NCBI RefSeq assembly: GCF_022014595.1
Contig: NZ_CP091740.1
Location: 2,096,200-2,160,199, forward strand
Source: Solitalea lacus
Lineage (GTDB): Bacteria; Bacteroidota; Bacteroidia; Sphingobacteriales; Sphingobacteriaceae
Direction: 5' to 3'
Length of the DNA: 64,000 bases
The translations under genes were made by a program, and so were the position numbers. Shown piece by piece: positions 8,221 through 18,015 of this stretch; the stretch's first letter is position 1; each line of letters starts with the position of its first letter. The notes under the pieces are model-generated. The model saw nothing but the letters and a program-made list of their open reading frames with translations, had not been told where the DNA came from and did no database searches.

Positions 8221-11200
8221 ATGAAGAAAGTTGTTTTGTTACTTTTCATGACCATACTGGCAGTTAATTCTTATGCCCAATTAACTGTGCCGTATTTCGG
8301 AAAGATAGAGTGGGTAAATGGTTATGCAAAAGAAATTTCGGGCGAAAACATAAGTTATGATTCTGCATACCCGGAGTATGCAACAATGGCCTTACTTACC
8401 AGATGTACAAATGGCCAAAAGGCAATTGCCTGGGAAACTGCTCCGGTTCCTCAAAAGGTAAATGGAAAGTACGTTTATTTTAGCTGGGTAGCGGCACATT
8501 CTTCCGGTACCAGCAAAGGTACTCGCCACTTCGATTTATACCTTAACGATGAAAAGTTATTGACCTTTACAACGCTGCCTGACCACAAAGCACCCAATTG
8601 GAAGTTCAGCGCTGCAGATAGTTCTGCATTGGTCTTTCAGCAAACCAAAAGAGATGGTGCAAATGATGCTCACGGAATTGCGTTTTTGAGATTGCCTGTG
8701 AGCAAAGTAAAAGCAGGAGTACCGGTTAAGCTTAAAATTGTAGGCCAAAATCAAGATAGCAATGATTGGTATATGGTGTTTAAGTTCTCATTTGAAGAAA
8801 AGGCCGATGTTTATCCTCGTCCGTTTTTGTTGAAGGATGGCCGGCAAATAATTGCACTTACAGCCTTACATTTTGGTGCCGATGCGAATTTAAATGTGAA
8901 ACTAAATAATAAAGAGTCATTATCTTTTCCAATCCGAAATGGCATAAATAAGTTCGATATTCCTGTAAATGCTGTCTCTAAAGTGGATAGTATGATGGTT
9001 AATGTTTCTGTAGGAAAAAAGACGCTGATAAATAAGTTTGTACAGGTCAAGCCAGTAAAACCAAGGACCCTTCATTTTATTCATCATTCACACACCGATA
9101 TTGGATATTCTCACCTCCAGCCGGAAGTATTGAAAATCCATCTTAAAAATATTGATGACGCCTTGCAAATGATTGAGCAAACGAAAAATTTGCCACTAGA
9201 AGCAAGGTTTAAGTGGAACATAGAATCGTTATGGGCCGTTGAAAATTATCTAAAGCAAGCAACACCTGAACAAAAAGACAAGTTTGTTAAGGCGGTGAAA
9301 AGCGGAAGTATTGGGTTATCGGCTTTGTATGCAAATATACTTACGGGTTTGAGCCAGCCGGAAGAAATGTTTCACTATACGGATTATGCACAACAGTTAA
9401 AAAAAGAGTTCGGATTTAAAATTAATAGTGCCATGATTTCGGATGTGCCTGGTTTTGCCTGGACAACCGTGACGGCATTGGCCAATGGGGGCGTCCGTTA
9501 TTTCTCCAGTGGTCCTAACTTTTTAGGAGAAAATCATCCTTACTGGGGAGACCGGGCAGGTTATTTTGTCAAAACCTGGGGTGATAAACATGTTTGGTGG
9601 GCTTCTCCATCAGGAGAAGAGAAGGTATTGTTCTGGACCGGTGCCAAAGGGTATTCATCATGGCATGGTATGGCTCCTGGAGGAGTGTTTGAGCGTGGTC
9701 CAGGAAAAATTGCAGCCTATCTTAATGAGTTGGATAATAATAATTATCCTTACGATATGGTGCAATGGCGCTATAACTGCGTTTCTGATAATGGACCTAT
9801 AGATACTGCTATTTCCCGCTTTGTTGATCAATGGAATAAAAAATATGCATCCCCAAAAATTGTACTGAATACTACGGATAAGCTTTTTGAGGAGTTCGAG
9901 CAAAAGTATGGGGCACAACTACAGCTTGTAAAAGGGGATATTTCTCCGTATTGGGAAGATGGTGCTGTTTCAACAGCCGCTGAGGAAGGTAAAAACAGGG
10001 TTAATAGCTTACGTTTACAGCAGTTGACCAATCTTTACGCCATGCTAAGCCCTAAAAACTATAACAATCAAAGATTTTATGAAGCATGGAAAAATGTGAT
10101 CATGTTTCATGAGCATACCTGGGGTGCCCACAATAGCACCACACAACCGGATGTTCCTTTTGTTACGGAGCAATGGCGTATTAAAAAGCAATTTATGCTG
10201 GATGCAGATGCAGAAATTAATGCACTGGAAAAAGATTTATTGCAGCCTTTAAGCAATAACAACTCTAAAATGATTGCAGTGTTTAACACTTTATCATGGA
10301 AACGCAGTGGCCTTGTTGTTCTTCCTTCAGGTGTTAGTGGTAAATCTGTAAAAAGTGCTTCAGGTAAGTTATACCCGCTACAAAAATTAAGTAACGGAAG
10401 TTATGTGTTCATTGCTAAAGACGTTCCTGCTTTGGGTGCATCATTTTATGAGCTCTCAAACTCAGAGGCTAAAAATGAAACTTCACAATTCAGTTTAACT
10501 GACAATTCTCTTGCTAATGGCAAAGTAAGCGTACAATGGGATAAAACAAACGGAAGCTTGTTAAAGTTAGGGTCTTCAGATTTCAACTTTGCCGGCACAT
10601 TTAATAACCAGGGACTGAATAGTTATTGGTATGTTCCAGGTTTGAACCCGGCCGATGCTGTTTCTAATGGTAATGTGCAGGTTAAAGTTTTGGAGAATGG
10701 GCCTGTCCTAAAATCGGTTGGTTTATATTCATCAGCTCCTGGTGCCAATTGGCTGGAAAGAAGAATTAATCTGTATGCAGAGAGTGGGGAAGTACAAATT
10801 GAAAATATCATTGATAAAAAAGCAATCAGAACCAAGGAAGCAGTTCATTTCGGTTTTCCTTTTAACGCTACCTTAGACAAAACAATTATGGATGCTGGTT
10901 ATGGTTCTATAAGGTATTTGACTGATCAACTTCCGGGGTCTAACATGGACTATATGTATGGACGCAGATGGTTGGATGTTACTACAGCGGATAAGGGTGT
11001 GCAGTGGATGCTGCGTGAAAATCCATTGGTTGAACCAGGGCAAATGATTGATGAGCGTTTAACGGTTCAACCGAGTCATAAGGAGTGGAAAAAAGAAGGG
11101 AAGCCAACTTCGACTTGGTTTAGCTACGCAATGAATAACTACTGGCATACCAATTATAAGGCAGATCAGGAGGGCGTTACGAATTACAAGTATGCACTTA

Positions 11201-11541
11201 GACCTCATGGAAAATTTAGCTATTCTGAAACTGAAAAAATGGGGACTGAATTTACGCAACCATTATTAGCTGTACCGGTAAATTCTACTACAGGTTTTAA
11301 AGAAAGCTTGTTTGAATTGAGCAATGCTAACATAGTTGTAACCAGCATAACTCCACAACAGGATGGAGGATTTCTGATCAGGCTATTTAATCCTGAGTCA
11401 ACAACTGAACAAACAGGTATTCAGTGGAAAAGCTTAAAACCAACTCAAGTTATTAATGCAAAAACGGGTAAAGGCTTACAGTTAGCTGAGGCTATTTCAA
11501 TAACTGGTATGGGTATTTTTGAGCTTAGAATAAAGAATTAG
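8221..11541 (+). CDS. Secreted GH38-family alpha-mannosidase
   Basis: A 1106-residue exported glycosidase. It has a signal peptide ending NSYAQ, a roughly 250-residue N-terminal beta domain, then the GH38 catalytic part. The zinc-binding HxD is HTD at 291-293; the likely nucleophile is Asp408 in ISDVPGF; the last zinc ligand is probably His632 in HEHTWGAHN. C-terminal beta-sandwich domains follow (about 700-1106). GH38 enzymes remove alpha-linked mannose from N-glycans and mannans. The nucleophile segment differs from the DPFGHS type of eukaryotic enzymes, so linkage preference is uncertain. It is the last gene of the mannose operon. Two hairpins follow in the next 260 bases. Confidence 0.87.
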   Translation: MKKVVLLLFMTILAVNSYAQLTVPYFGKIEWVNGYAKEISGENISYDSAYPEYATMALLTRCTNGQKAIAWETAPVPQKVNGKYVYFSWVAAHSSGTSKGTRHFDLYLNDEKLLTFTTLPDHKAPNWKFSAADSSALVFQQTKRDGANDAHGIAFLRLPVSKVKAGVPVKLKIVGQNQDSNDWYMVFKFSFEEKADVYPRPFLLKDGRQIIALTALHFGADANLNVKLNNKESLSFPIRNGINKFDIPVNAVSKVDSMMVNVSVGKKTLINKFVQVKPVKPRTLHFIHHSHTDIGYSHLQPEVLKIHLKNIDDALQMIEQTKNLPLEARFKWNIESLWAVENYLKQATPEQKDKFVKAVKSGSIGLSALYANILTGLSQPEEMFHYTDYAQQLKKEFGFKINSAMISDVPGFAWTTVTALANGGVRYFSSGPNFLGENHPYWGDRAGYFVKTWGDKHVWWASPSGEEKVLFWTGAKGYSSWHGMAPGGVFERGPGKIAAYLNELDNNNYPYDMVQWRYNCVSDNGPIDTAISRFVDQWNKKYASPKIVLNTTDKLFEEFEQKYGAQLQLVKGDISPYWEDGAVSTAAEEGKNRVNSLRLQQLTNLYAMLSPKNYNNQRFYEAWKNVIMFHEHTWGAHNSTTQPDVPFVTEQWRIKKQFMLDADAEINALEKDLLQPLSNNNSKMIAVFNTLSWKRSGLVVLPSGVSGKSVKSASGKLYPLQKLSNGSYVFIAKDVPALGASFYELSNSEAKNETSQFSLTDNSLANGKVSVQWDKTNGSLLKLGSSDFNFAGTFNNQGLNSYWYVPGLNPADAVSNGNVQVKVLENGPVLKSVGLYSSAPGANWLERRINLYAESGEVQIENIIDKKAIRTKEAVHFGFPFNATLDKTIMDAGYGSIRYLTDQLPGSNMDYMYGRRWLDVTTADKGVQWMLRENPLVEPGQMIDERLTVQPSHKEWKKEGKPTSTWFSYAMNNYWHTNYKADQEGVTNYKYALRPHGKFSYSETEKMGTEFTQPLLAVPVNSTTGFKESLFELSNANIVVTSITPQQDGGFLIRLFNPESTTEQTGIQWKSLKPTQVINAKTGKGLQLAEAISITGMGIFELRIKN

Positions 11542-11660
11542 CACGATAATAGGATAGGATACGATGAAATTTGGCTACTATTTTCATGGAATAATCCATT
11601 TTGTTAATCTGATCATCTATTTTGGTTCTTATTAAGCTTACATACATTAGCAGAATCGTC

Positions 11661-11695
11661 AAGCCTGTGTTTCGCTTACAAAATACAGGCTTATT
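11661..11695 (+). terminator. Hairpin after the GH38 gene
   Basis: A 12-13-bp stem (AAGCCTGTGTTT/AAATACAGGCTT, with one G-T pair) and a 7-base loop lies about 120 bases after the GH38 stop. It resembles an intrinsic terminator, though the T tract is short. Confidence 0.5.
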
Positions 11696-11759
11696 AAAGA
11701 CGTTAGCTGTTATTTAATAAAGTGTTCATTTCATTGTAGGGTAAGTGTGAATAAGTGTG

Positions 11760-11808
11760 AAAAGGCTAATGGCTATGTTTTAAACATAATCATTAGCCTT
11801 TTTTTGTT
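11760..11808. terminator. Bidirectional terminator between convergent genes
   Basis: A perfect 12-bp stem (AAAAGGCTAATG/CATTAGCCTTTT) with a 19-base loop and T7 tail sits between GH38 (+) and the TraB-like gene (-). A-runs and T-runs on both sides let it serve both strands. Confidence 0.8.
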
Positions 11809-11823
11809 AACCATAAAATTAAA

Positions 11824-12807
11824 TTAATTGTATGAGTTATCGGTTTTTTTAGGATTCTGCACATTGACATTATTCTTGAAGATGTTCTCAAATGGTTTTA
11901 GCTCATATCCCATTTTAGACAAATGAACTAGCAAGCCTTGATTGCCTGATAAAATATATTCTGGAACGATGAAGAATGTTGGTTTATCCTCTAATGCTCT
12001 CTGCATTTTGGTTGCCCAGTTTAAAGCTCTTTCTTCAACAAGGAACTTATAATGAAGATCACTAAGGGTGGAAGTAAATTTTGATAAATATTCAGTTCGG
12101 GACTGTTGTGGAAAGGAATAAGGTTCTTTTAATGGTAAACTGGATTTTAATAAAGTCTCAATTTGGATTCGTTCAGGTCGATAGTAATCCCTTTTCATTT
12201 GGGTATACGTTTGTCTTACTTGACGATAGTTTTTTACAAACTGCAACAGTAAACTTGTTCTGGTTTCCAGTTCTATTTTATTAAGATGTTCATAGATTTC
12301 TGTAGATTTTTCAAATTCACAAATCTTTTTATTGTTGTCGAGTGCAAGGCGAATTATCTGCGTTTCAGCTGATTGTGGTTCGCAGCCGATCATTTGGGCT
12401 ATTACCATATTATAAAGCACAATTGGAGCAAAATTGAAGCGATCTTCGTCCAAATCTACGTTGATAGAATCTTTAAAAAATGATTTCAGATAGGCATAGT
12501 CTTTAGTTGAATAATAATCCTTTAGTCTAACATTATCAGGTAATTTGTTGGCTGAAAGTACCTCCGTAATAAAAGTAGGACGGGTGATATCATTCTGAAT
12601 ATAAATCTGATCGGACTTCAATAGCTTTTGTTTCTCAATTTCAGTAAAAATAAGGTCCTTGGGACATAGGACGTATGGTATTCCAATTAAGTAAGAAGTT
12701 TTTGCATTGTCTTTTGAGCGTATTTCCCAAAAGAGAGGATCAGTTTGGCTGTACAAAAATGATGTTGCATTAAAAAATAAACATATCGTAAGGATAAGTT
12801 TTTTCAT
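11824..12807 (-). CDS. TraB/GumN-family protein lacking both signature histidines
   Basis: A 327-residue exported protein with a signal peptide ending FLYSQ. The start of the mature part (PLFWEIRSKDNAKTSYLIG) and the C-terminal GNQGLLVHLSKMGYELKPF match TraB/GumN (Tiki-related) proteins, proposed metal-dependent peptidases with two G-x-x-H motifs. Here the first motif reads GIPY (Gly42-Tyr45) where GTIH is usual. In the second, the GAGH region reads PEYI (282-285). Both histidines are therefore gone while the fold-defining segments remain, so it is probably a non-catalytic member; that is an inference. It is transcribed alone, convergent with GH38. Confidence 0.75.
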   Translation of the reverse strand: MKKLILTICLFFNATSFLYSQTDPLFWEIRSKDNAKTSYLIGIPYVLCPKDLIFTEIEKQKLLKSDQIYIQNDITRPTFITEVLSANKLPDNVRLKDYYSTKDYAYLKSFFKDSINVDLDEDRFNFAPIVLYNMVIAQMIGCEPQSAETQIIRLALDNNKKICEFEKSTEIYEHLNKIELETRTSLLLQFVKNYRQVRQTYTQMKRDYYRPERIQIETLLKSSLPLKEPYSFPQQSRTEYLSKFTSTLSDLHYKFLVEERALNWATKMQRALEDKPTFFIVPEYILSGNQGLLVHLSKMGYELKPFENIFKNNVNVQNPKKTDNSYN

Positions 12808-13320
12808 ATCGATGAATGCTGTGAGCTATGTTAGGTTAAGGTTCAGTATGTTAAAATTGGCCTTGAGCTAATTTTATGGCTACAAAGCTAATTATTTAAA
12901 TTAATTAAACCCTTGGTGACTTTTTAACGTTTTGTTAAGTTTTGTTAAATCAACCATGCTAGCTGATTTCGTAAAAGGAAGATAGTCAAAGATGACGTAT
13001 TTTGATTCATTATATAGTCCATTCAGTTAATGCTATGCTTATTACTAGGAGTTTGAACAAGCATTCTGGACTGGTTATTATTAAAAGCCATTGAGTTGTG
13101 CTAGGTTATGAAAGCAGGTAATTAAAAGCTATCGACTGAATAAAACCACTTATAAATATTGGGTAATTAAATATTATAAGTTGCTAATATAGTATCCTTC
13201 AGATGTACTTAATATTTCAAGCAATAAAAAGTGATCTTATTTACTGAAATGAATGAATCAAATTTTGTTGAGTGTTAAGTTCTCAAAATTTTATATCTGT
13301 CTGACCTTTTTTTCGAAGGA

Positions 13321-13360
13321 TAGTCCATCTTATTAGGTTTATAGTCTATTCCAGTCCGTT
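13321..13360 (+). promoter_or_regulatory. AGTCC direct repeats, candidate activator operator
   Basis: TAGTCCATC at 13321, TAGTCTATT at 13342 and CAGTCCGTT at 13352. The first two are 21 bases apart, about two helical turns. The block ends about 12 bases before a TAnnTTTG element and covers the place of a -33 box. A similar pair lies upstream of the AraC gene (51061 and 51081). This placement fits an AraC-type activator site; which protein binds is inferred. Confidence 0.5.
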
Positions 13361-13371
13361 TCATTGTGGGG

Positions 13372-13379
13372 TACCTTTG
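13372..13379 (+). promoter_or_regulatory. TAnnTTTG promoter element for the SusC operon
   Basis: TACCTTTG matches the Bacteroidota -7 consensus and lies 70 bases before the SusC start. No good -33 TTTG is found 19 bases upstream, as expected for an activator-dependent promoter. Confidence 0.5.
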
Positions 13380-13448
13380 TATCCGAAGTTTATTAGTTGA
13401 TTATTAAGGGTTTACAAGGGCCAATTATTTATCAATCAAGGAGATCCA

Positions 13449-16400
13449 ATGAAACAAAAAGTGTATTACTTCCTCGCCTTGGCTTGTCTAACATGCCTTA
13501 TTCACCAGAACGGTTATGCTCAGAATAAAGGTGCCAAGCAAACAATATCCAACGTTGCAGATACAGCTGTTGCTCGAAAAGTAACTATAACTGTAAAGGA
13601 TTTGGCAACCTCCAAATTAATTGACAGTGTTCGGGTAACTCTAGGTGGACAGGCGAATTATACAATTAATGGTATTGTAACGTTTGAAAACTCTAATGAT
13701 TCAACCGTATTAGTATTTAAGCCAGGTTATTATAGAATTATGAAGAAACTGACATCCTCAATGATGACAGTAAACTTAATAAAATCTGATGGTGAATCAA
13801 ACGGACTTGTTGTTCATGCCGGATTGAACAAAAATTCTAGCACGTCTCTTGGTGGCTCTGAAATCACCATTACAGGTAATGAGCTTCGTAGGATCAACTC
13901 AATCAACTTTATTGATGGACTAAAATATTATGTTCCTTCATTAATTGTTTCTAAAAATAATTACAATGGAAGTAATCCAAATGCACTTCCAGAAATCAAA
14001 TTGCTGGGTACAAATAGTTTTCCTTATTCTGCTACTGCTGCCAACAACAATAACTCTGTTGCAGGGGTTCAAACGAATCCTTCAGCTGGAGATTTTATTG
14101 CTAACAATGTAACTTCCACTGGCGCTCCGATAATTTTGTTGGATGGAATTCAGGTATCACTTCAAACAGCACTTGATATTGATTTGAATCGCATTCAAAA
14201 GGTTACCGTATTGAAAGATGCAGTTGCAACTGCCAGCTATGGTATGCGTGGCGGAAATGGGGTAATTGCTATTCAAACTGAAAAACCTAAAGGAGGTGAT
14301 TTAAATGTTTCATTTACAGAGCAATTGCAAGTTGCTACTCCTGATGTTTCTTCGTTCAATTCATTAAGTGCAAAGGATAAATTTCTTTTAGAGTATAATG
14401 CAGGTTTATATAATGGCAAACTTGCTATTTACAAAAAAAGAATAAACCAGCTTAATAATAATGTTAACACTGATTGGTTAAATCTGCCATTACAAAATGG
14501 TGTAGGTTTGAAGCATTCCCTTGCTTTAAGCAGTGGCAATGATGATATAGTTTATGGCTTAACAGCTTCTTATAATGATATTCAAGGTTCAATGAAAGGT
14601 TCTAGCAGAAAGAATCTTGATTTAGGAGCTCATTTTGGAGGTCGTTTCGGTTCATTCTCATTCAATAATCAGTTTAACTATTTAGGCACAAATGCTGTCA
14701 ATTCTCCATACGGATCGCTTAGTGAGTATGCAAAGATGAATTCATATTGGAGTCCTTATGATGCAGTTTCCGGAAAAATTCAAAAGTTCGTTGAAAACGA
14801 TACCATTAATGAAGCTGGAGCTGTTAAATATCTTAACTACACCAATCCTGCTTACAATGCAATGCTTTCAACGACTGATGCTGCTAAGTACGCTCGTTAT
14901 AGTAATATCACTAACCTGAATTGGGTATTGGGTGGCGGATTTCAATTAAACGGGTTGGCTAGCATCAGTAAACAAAATGATGAGATAAATTATTTCTTGC
15001 CACCAAACCATACAGCGTTTGCGAACATAACTCTTGATAAAATTTTTGAACGTGGTTTATATAAATATACTTCGAACTCATTTACAGATCTTCAAGGTGG
15101 TGCGAGCTTACGTTATCAAAATGATTTCGGTAGAAATGAAATTTTTGTCAACCTTGGTGAGAACATAATTCAAACCTCAAGTGAGTCAGAAGGTGTAATG
15201 GTCAGAGGTTTTGCCACAGACCGTTTGTCTGATATTGCTTTTGGTAATGCATATTCAAGTTCAAAACCAGCCAGTGGTAAAGTAGTAACTCGTTATGCTT
15301 CTACTTTTGGCAATTTAACATACAGTTACGATAAACGTTACCAGATTGATCTTTCAGGTTCATTTGATTATCATTCATCGCTAAGCAATCCGGCAAAGTT
15401 TGCTGCTGCAGGTTTGGCGTGGAATGTACATAATGAGAAATTCCTTAAGTCAGCAAAATGGATTGATCTTTTAAGAATTAAAGGAAGCTTAGGTATTACT
15501 GGTAATCAGTACTTTTTATCATACCTTAACCATACTACATATAACTATTATACTGATCAGCAATACGTACCTGCAGGCAGTACCATAGGTATGGGATTGG
15601 GTGCCTATATAACTGGTGTGGCCAACAAGAACTTACAAGCTCCTGAAACCTATAAGCAGGATATTGGAGTAGATGCGGCCTTCTTTAATAATCGCTTAGC
15701 ATTAAGTCTTAATGCATACAAGCAGAGAAGCTATAGAATGGTGCTTCCAATAAGCTCAGTTTCTTCAACAGGATACCAAAACTTTTCATTTTATGATAAT
15801 TATGGAGAACTTGAAAACGGAGGATTTGAAATCAGTGCGGCTGCAACAGTTTATAAATCTCTTCAGAATAATTTGAGCTGGAATGTCATGGCAAACACAC
15901 TACATGCCACGGATAAGCTTACCACCAATAGTGGGCCATTCTTCGATAATTTAAATTATAATAACAATTATAATACTCCTCAAAATGCGCTTCAATCTCA
16001 GTACGTATTAGGAAAATCTCCATATGCAATTTGGGCCGTACCATCTTTAGGTATCGATCCTAAAACCGGCAAGGAAGTTTTCGTAAAGAAAGATGGTTCA
16101 ACCACCACTACTTGGGATGCAAATGATAAAGTGTATGCAGGTAAATTGACACCATCATGGTCAGGTTCACTCGGAACCGATCTTACCTATAAACAATTCG
16201 CGTTAGGTGCTTACTTCAATTATCAACTTGGCGCTAAGGTTTATAATCAAACGATCGCCGATATCGAAAATGGAAATATTGAAAACAATGTTGATGGTCG
16301 TGTGACAACCTTAAGTAAACCAATTGTATTAAATGGTCTATTAACAGCGCCAACCTTCGCAACCACCAGGTTGGTTGAAGATGATGATAAGATTCAATGT

Positions 16401-16580
16401 TCATCCATCATGTTGGGCTACACCATGCCAAAAACAATTGCAGAAAAAATTAAGGCCAAAAACTTGGGCATCAAATTAATGATGAACAATGCTTTTGAAA
16501 TTGGTGGTGCAGATATGCAGCGTGGAGTTTATTATCCATTCCAGCGTAATTATACGTTCACTTTAAATGCAAACTTTTAA
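13449..16580 (+). CDS. SusC/RagA-like TonB-dependent outer-membrane transporter (first)
   Basis: A 1043-residue outer-membrane protein with a signal peptide ending NGYAQ. A short beta domain (about 45-105) resembles the carboxypeptidase-regulatory-like domain of SusC proteins but lacks its usual sequence landmarks. The plug follows, with LDGIQVS, then QKVTVLKDAVATASYGMRGGNGVIAIQT, and then a long beta-barrel rich in aromatic and Asn residues that ends in NANF. SusC proteins import oligomers with the help of the SusD lipoprotein. The SusD start directly abuts this stop. AGGAG precedes the start. The substrate is unknown; the N-terminal domain is more diverged than in the second SusC. Confidence 0.92.
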   Translation: MKQKVYYFLALACLTCLIHQNGYAQNKGAKQTISNVADTAVARKVTITVKDLATSKLIDSVRVTLGGQANYTINGIVTFENSNDSTVLVFKPGYYRIMKKLTSSMMTVNLIKSDGESNGLVVHAGLNKNSSTSLGGSEITITGNELRRINSINFIDGLKYYVPSLIVSKNNYNGSNPNALPEIKLLGTNSFPYSATAANNNNSVAGVQTNPSAGDFIANNVTSTGAPIILLDGIQVSLQTALDIDLNRIQKVTVLKDAVATASYGMRGGNGVIAIQTEKPKGGDLNVSFTEQLQVATPDVSSFNSLSAKDKFLLEYNAGLYNGKLAIYKKRINQLNNNVNTDWLNLPLQNGVGLKHSLALSSGNDDIVYGLTASYNDIQGSMKGSSRKNLDLGAHFGGRFGSFSFNNQFNYLGTNAVNSPYGSLSEYAKMNSYWSPYDAVSGKIQKFVENDTINEAGAVKYLNYTNPAYNAMLSTTDAAKYARYSNITNLNWVLGGGFQLNGLASISKQNDEINYFLPPNHTAFANITLDKIFERGLYKYTSNSFTDLQGGASLRYQNDFGRNEIFVNLGENIIQTSSESEGVMVRGFATDRLSDIAFGNAYSSSKPASGKVVTRYASTFGNLTYSYDKRYQIDLSGSFDYHSSLSNPAKFAAAGLAWNVHNEKFLKSAKWIDLLRIKGSLGITGNQYFLSYLNHTTYNYYTDQQYVPAGSTIGMGLGAYITGVANKNLQAPETYKQDIGVDAAFFNNRLALSLNAYKQRSYRMVLPISSVSSTGYQNFSFYDNYGELENGGFEISAAATVYKSLQNNLSWNVMANTLHATDKLTTNSGPFFDNLNYNNNYNTPQNALQSQYVLGKSPYAIWAVPSLGIDPKTGKEVFVKKDGSTTTTWDANDKVYAGKLTPSWSGSLGTDLTYKQFALGAYFNYQLGAKVYNQTIADIENGNIENNVDGRVTTLSKPIVLNGLLTAPTFATTRLVEDDDKIQCSSIMLGYTMPKTIAEKIKAKNLGIKLMMNNAFEIGGADMQRGVYYPFQRNYTFTLNANF

Positions 16581-17978
16581 ATGCTTAAATCAGGTATTAT
16601 GCAAGTTGTGAGAAAGAAAATATTAGTAATGGCAGGGTTATGTGTCCTATTTAGTACCGTAGCCTGTCAAAAATGGGTTGATGATGCTCCTCAACCTTTG
16701 CAAGTGGATGAATCAAAAGTTTTCTCTACTGAGCAGGGATTTCGTGATGCCTTAAACGGGGTTTATTTACAGTTGGGTTCATCTGCTCTTTACGGAAGAG
16801 AGTTAACCATGGGAGTACTGTCATTGGCTGGAAGAAACTACGATAGTGTAAGTGTTACTAAAGTGAGCAACTTATATTATAAAGCTGCTACATGTAACCT
16901 TGCTGATCCTTCGGTTAAAAGTTATTCTGCTGAGGTTTGGAACAAAATGTATCAATCCATTGCCAACCTGAATAATGTTTTAGCTAATGCAGAAACAAGA
17001 AAAGGCATATTTACGGGCGATAATTATAAAACCGTAAAAGGAGAGGCTCTAGCTCTTAGAGCGTATTTACACTTTGATTTGCTTCGTTTGTTTGCTCCAG
17101 CTCCTGTAACAGGTCAGTTGGCTAGTCCGGCTATTCCATATGTAACAGCGTTAAGTGCCAATGCTACTCCGGTAAGTTCTGTTGAGCAAGTACTACAAAA
17201 CTGTATTGCTGATTTAACTGCGGCAGATGAGTTGTTAAGTGCCGATGATTTAACAGCATCTCAATTTACAAAATGGGCGGTAAAAGGCTTATTAGCACGT
17301 GTGTACATGTATAAAGGAGATAATGCACAAGCCAAAGAAAATGCTTTAGCAGTTATCAACAGCAATAAGTTTTCATTGTCAACAAACAACAATGATTTAT
17401 TCTTTACAAAAGAAAGCTTGTTTAAACTTTATATATACAACAATAATTATTACGCATACTATAAATCAGTGTTTAGCTCCCCAGTCTTATTGGGCTTATC
17501 ATCTTCAGCTCAAACTGCAGTATATGTAACAGGCAATGGTGCTACCTCAGATTATCGGAAGAATTTTATTAACACACTAACCGGAAATGGAACAGGTGCA
17601 GCACTCATGCCCAAGAAATTCTATGCAACTGCTTCGAATATATTTCCAATGATACGTTTATCGGAGATGTATTACATAGCAGCTGAATGTGCTGCCGATG
17701 TACCAACAGGCTTATCGTATATCAATCAAGTTAGAACTGGCAGAGGGGTTCCGGCTTTAACCGCTGCAAACGTTCCGGATGCAGGAAGCCTTTCTAATGA
17801 AATTATGAAAGAATATCGAAAAGAATTTATCGGAGAAGGGCAAATGTTCTTCTATTATAAGCGGAAAAATACGCCATTTACAGCTTTGCCATTTTATCCG
17901 AAAGTGCCTGCCGTAGCTGGCGAAGCTTACGTTCCTGTGGCGGCCAATGCAAGTTATACATTCATTAAACCTGAATAA
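16581..17978 (+). CDS. SusD/RagB-like surface lipoprotein (first)
   Basis: A 465-residue partner of the preceding SusC. A lipoprotein signal has Cys in STVACQKW. SusD landmarks are VFSTEQGFRDALNGVY, WNKMYQSIANLNNVL, GEALALRAYLHFDLLRLF, AVKGLLARVYMYKGD, IRLSEMYYIAAE, and YRKEFIGEGQMFFYYKR near the C-terminus. SusD proteins lie on the cell surface, bind the glycan or peptide, and close the SusC barrel. The start abuts the SusC stop with no spacer; an internal ATG at 16599 is an alternative start that also keeps the signal. The relatively short length suggests a compact binding surface. Confidence 0.92.
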   Translation: MLKSGIMQVVRKKILVMAGLCVLFSTVACQKWVDDAPQPLQVDESKVFSTEQGFRDALNGVYLQLGSSALYGRELTMGVLSLAGRNYDSVSVTKVSNLYYKAATCNLADPSVKSYSAEVWNKMYQSIANLNNVLANAETRKGIFTGDNYKTVKGEALALRAYLHFDLLRLFAPAPVTGQLASPAIPYVTALSANATPVSSVEQVLQNCIADLTAADELLSADDLTASQFTKWAVKGLLARVYMYKGDNAQAKENALAVINSNKFSLSTNNNDLFFTKESLFKLYIYNNNYYAYYKSVFSSPVLLGLSSSAQTAVYVTGNGATSDYRKNFINTLTGNGTGAALMPKKFYATASNIFPMIRLSEMYYIAAECAADVPTGLSYINQVRTGRGVPALTAANVPDAGSLSNEIMKEYRKEFIGEGQMFFYYKRKNTPFTALPFYPKVPAVAGEAYVPVAANASYTFIKPE

Positions 17979-18015
17979 TAGGGGTAAATAACAGGGGTAA
18001 AAAATTAATTGCAAA

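Larger units (their letters stand above)
12808..13448. other. Long regulatory intergenic region before the SusC operon
   Basis: No gene is supported in this 640-base AT-rich stretch. It holds the start region of the TraB-like gene, a TATAGTCCATT element at 13013, the AGTCC direct-repeat block at 13321-13360 and a TACCTTTG promoter element at 13372, described separately. Confidence 0.6.
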
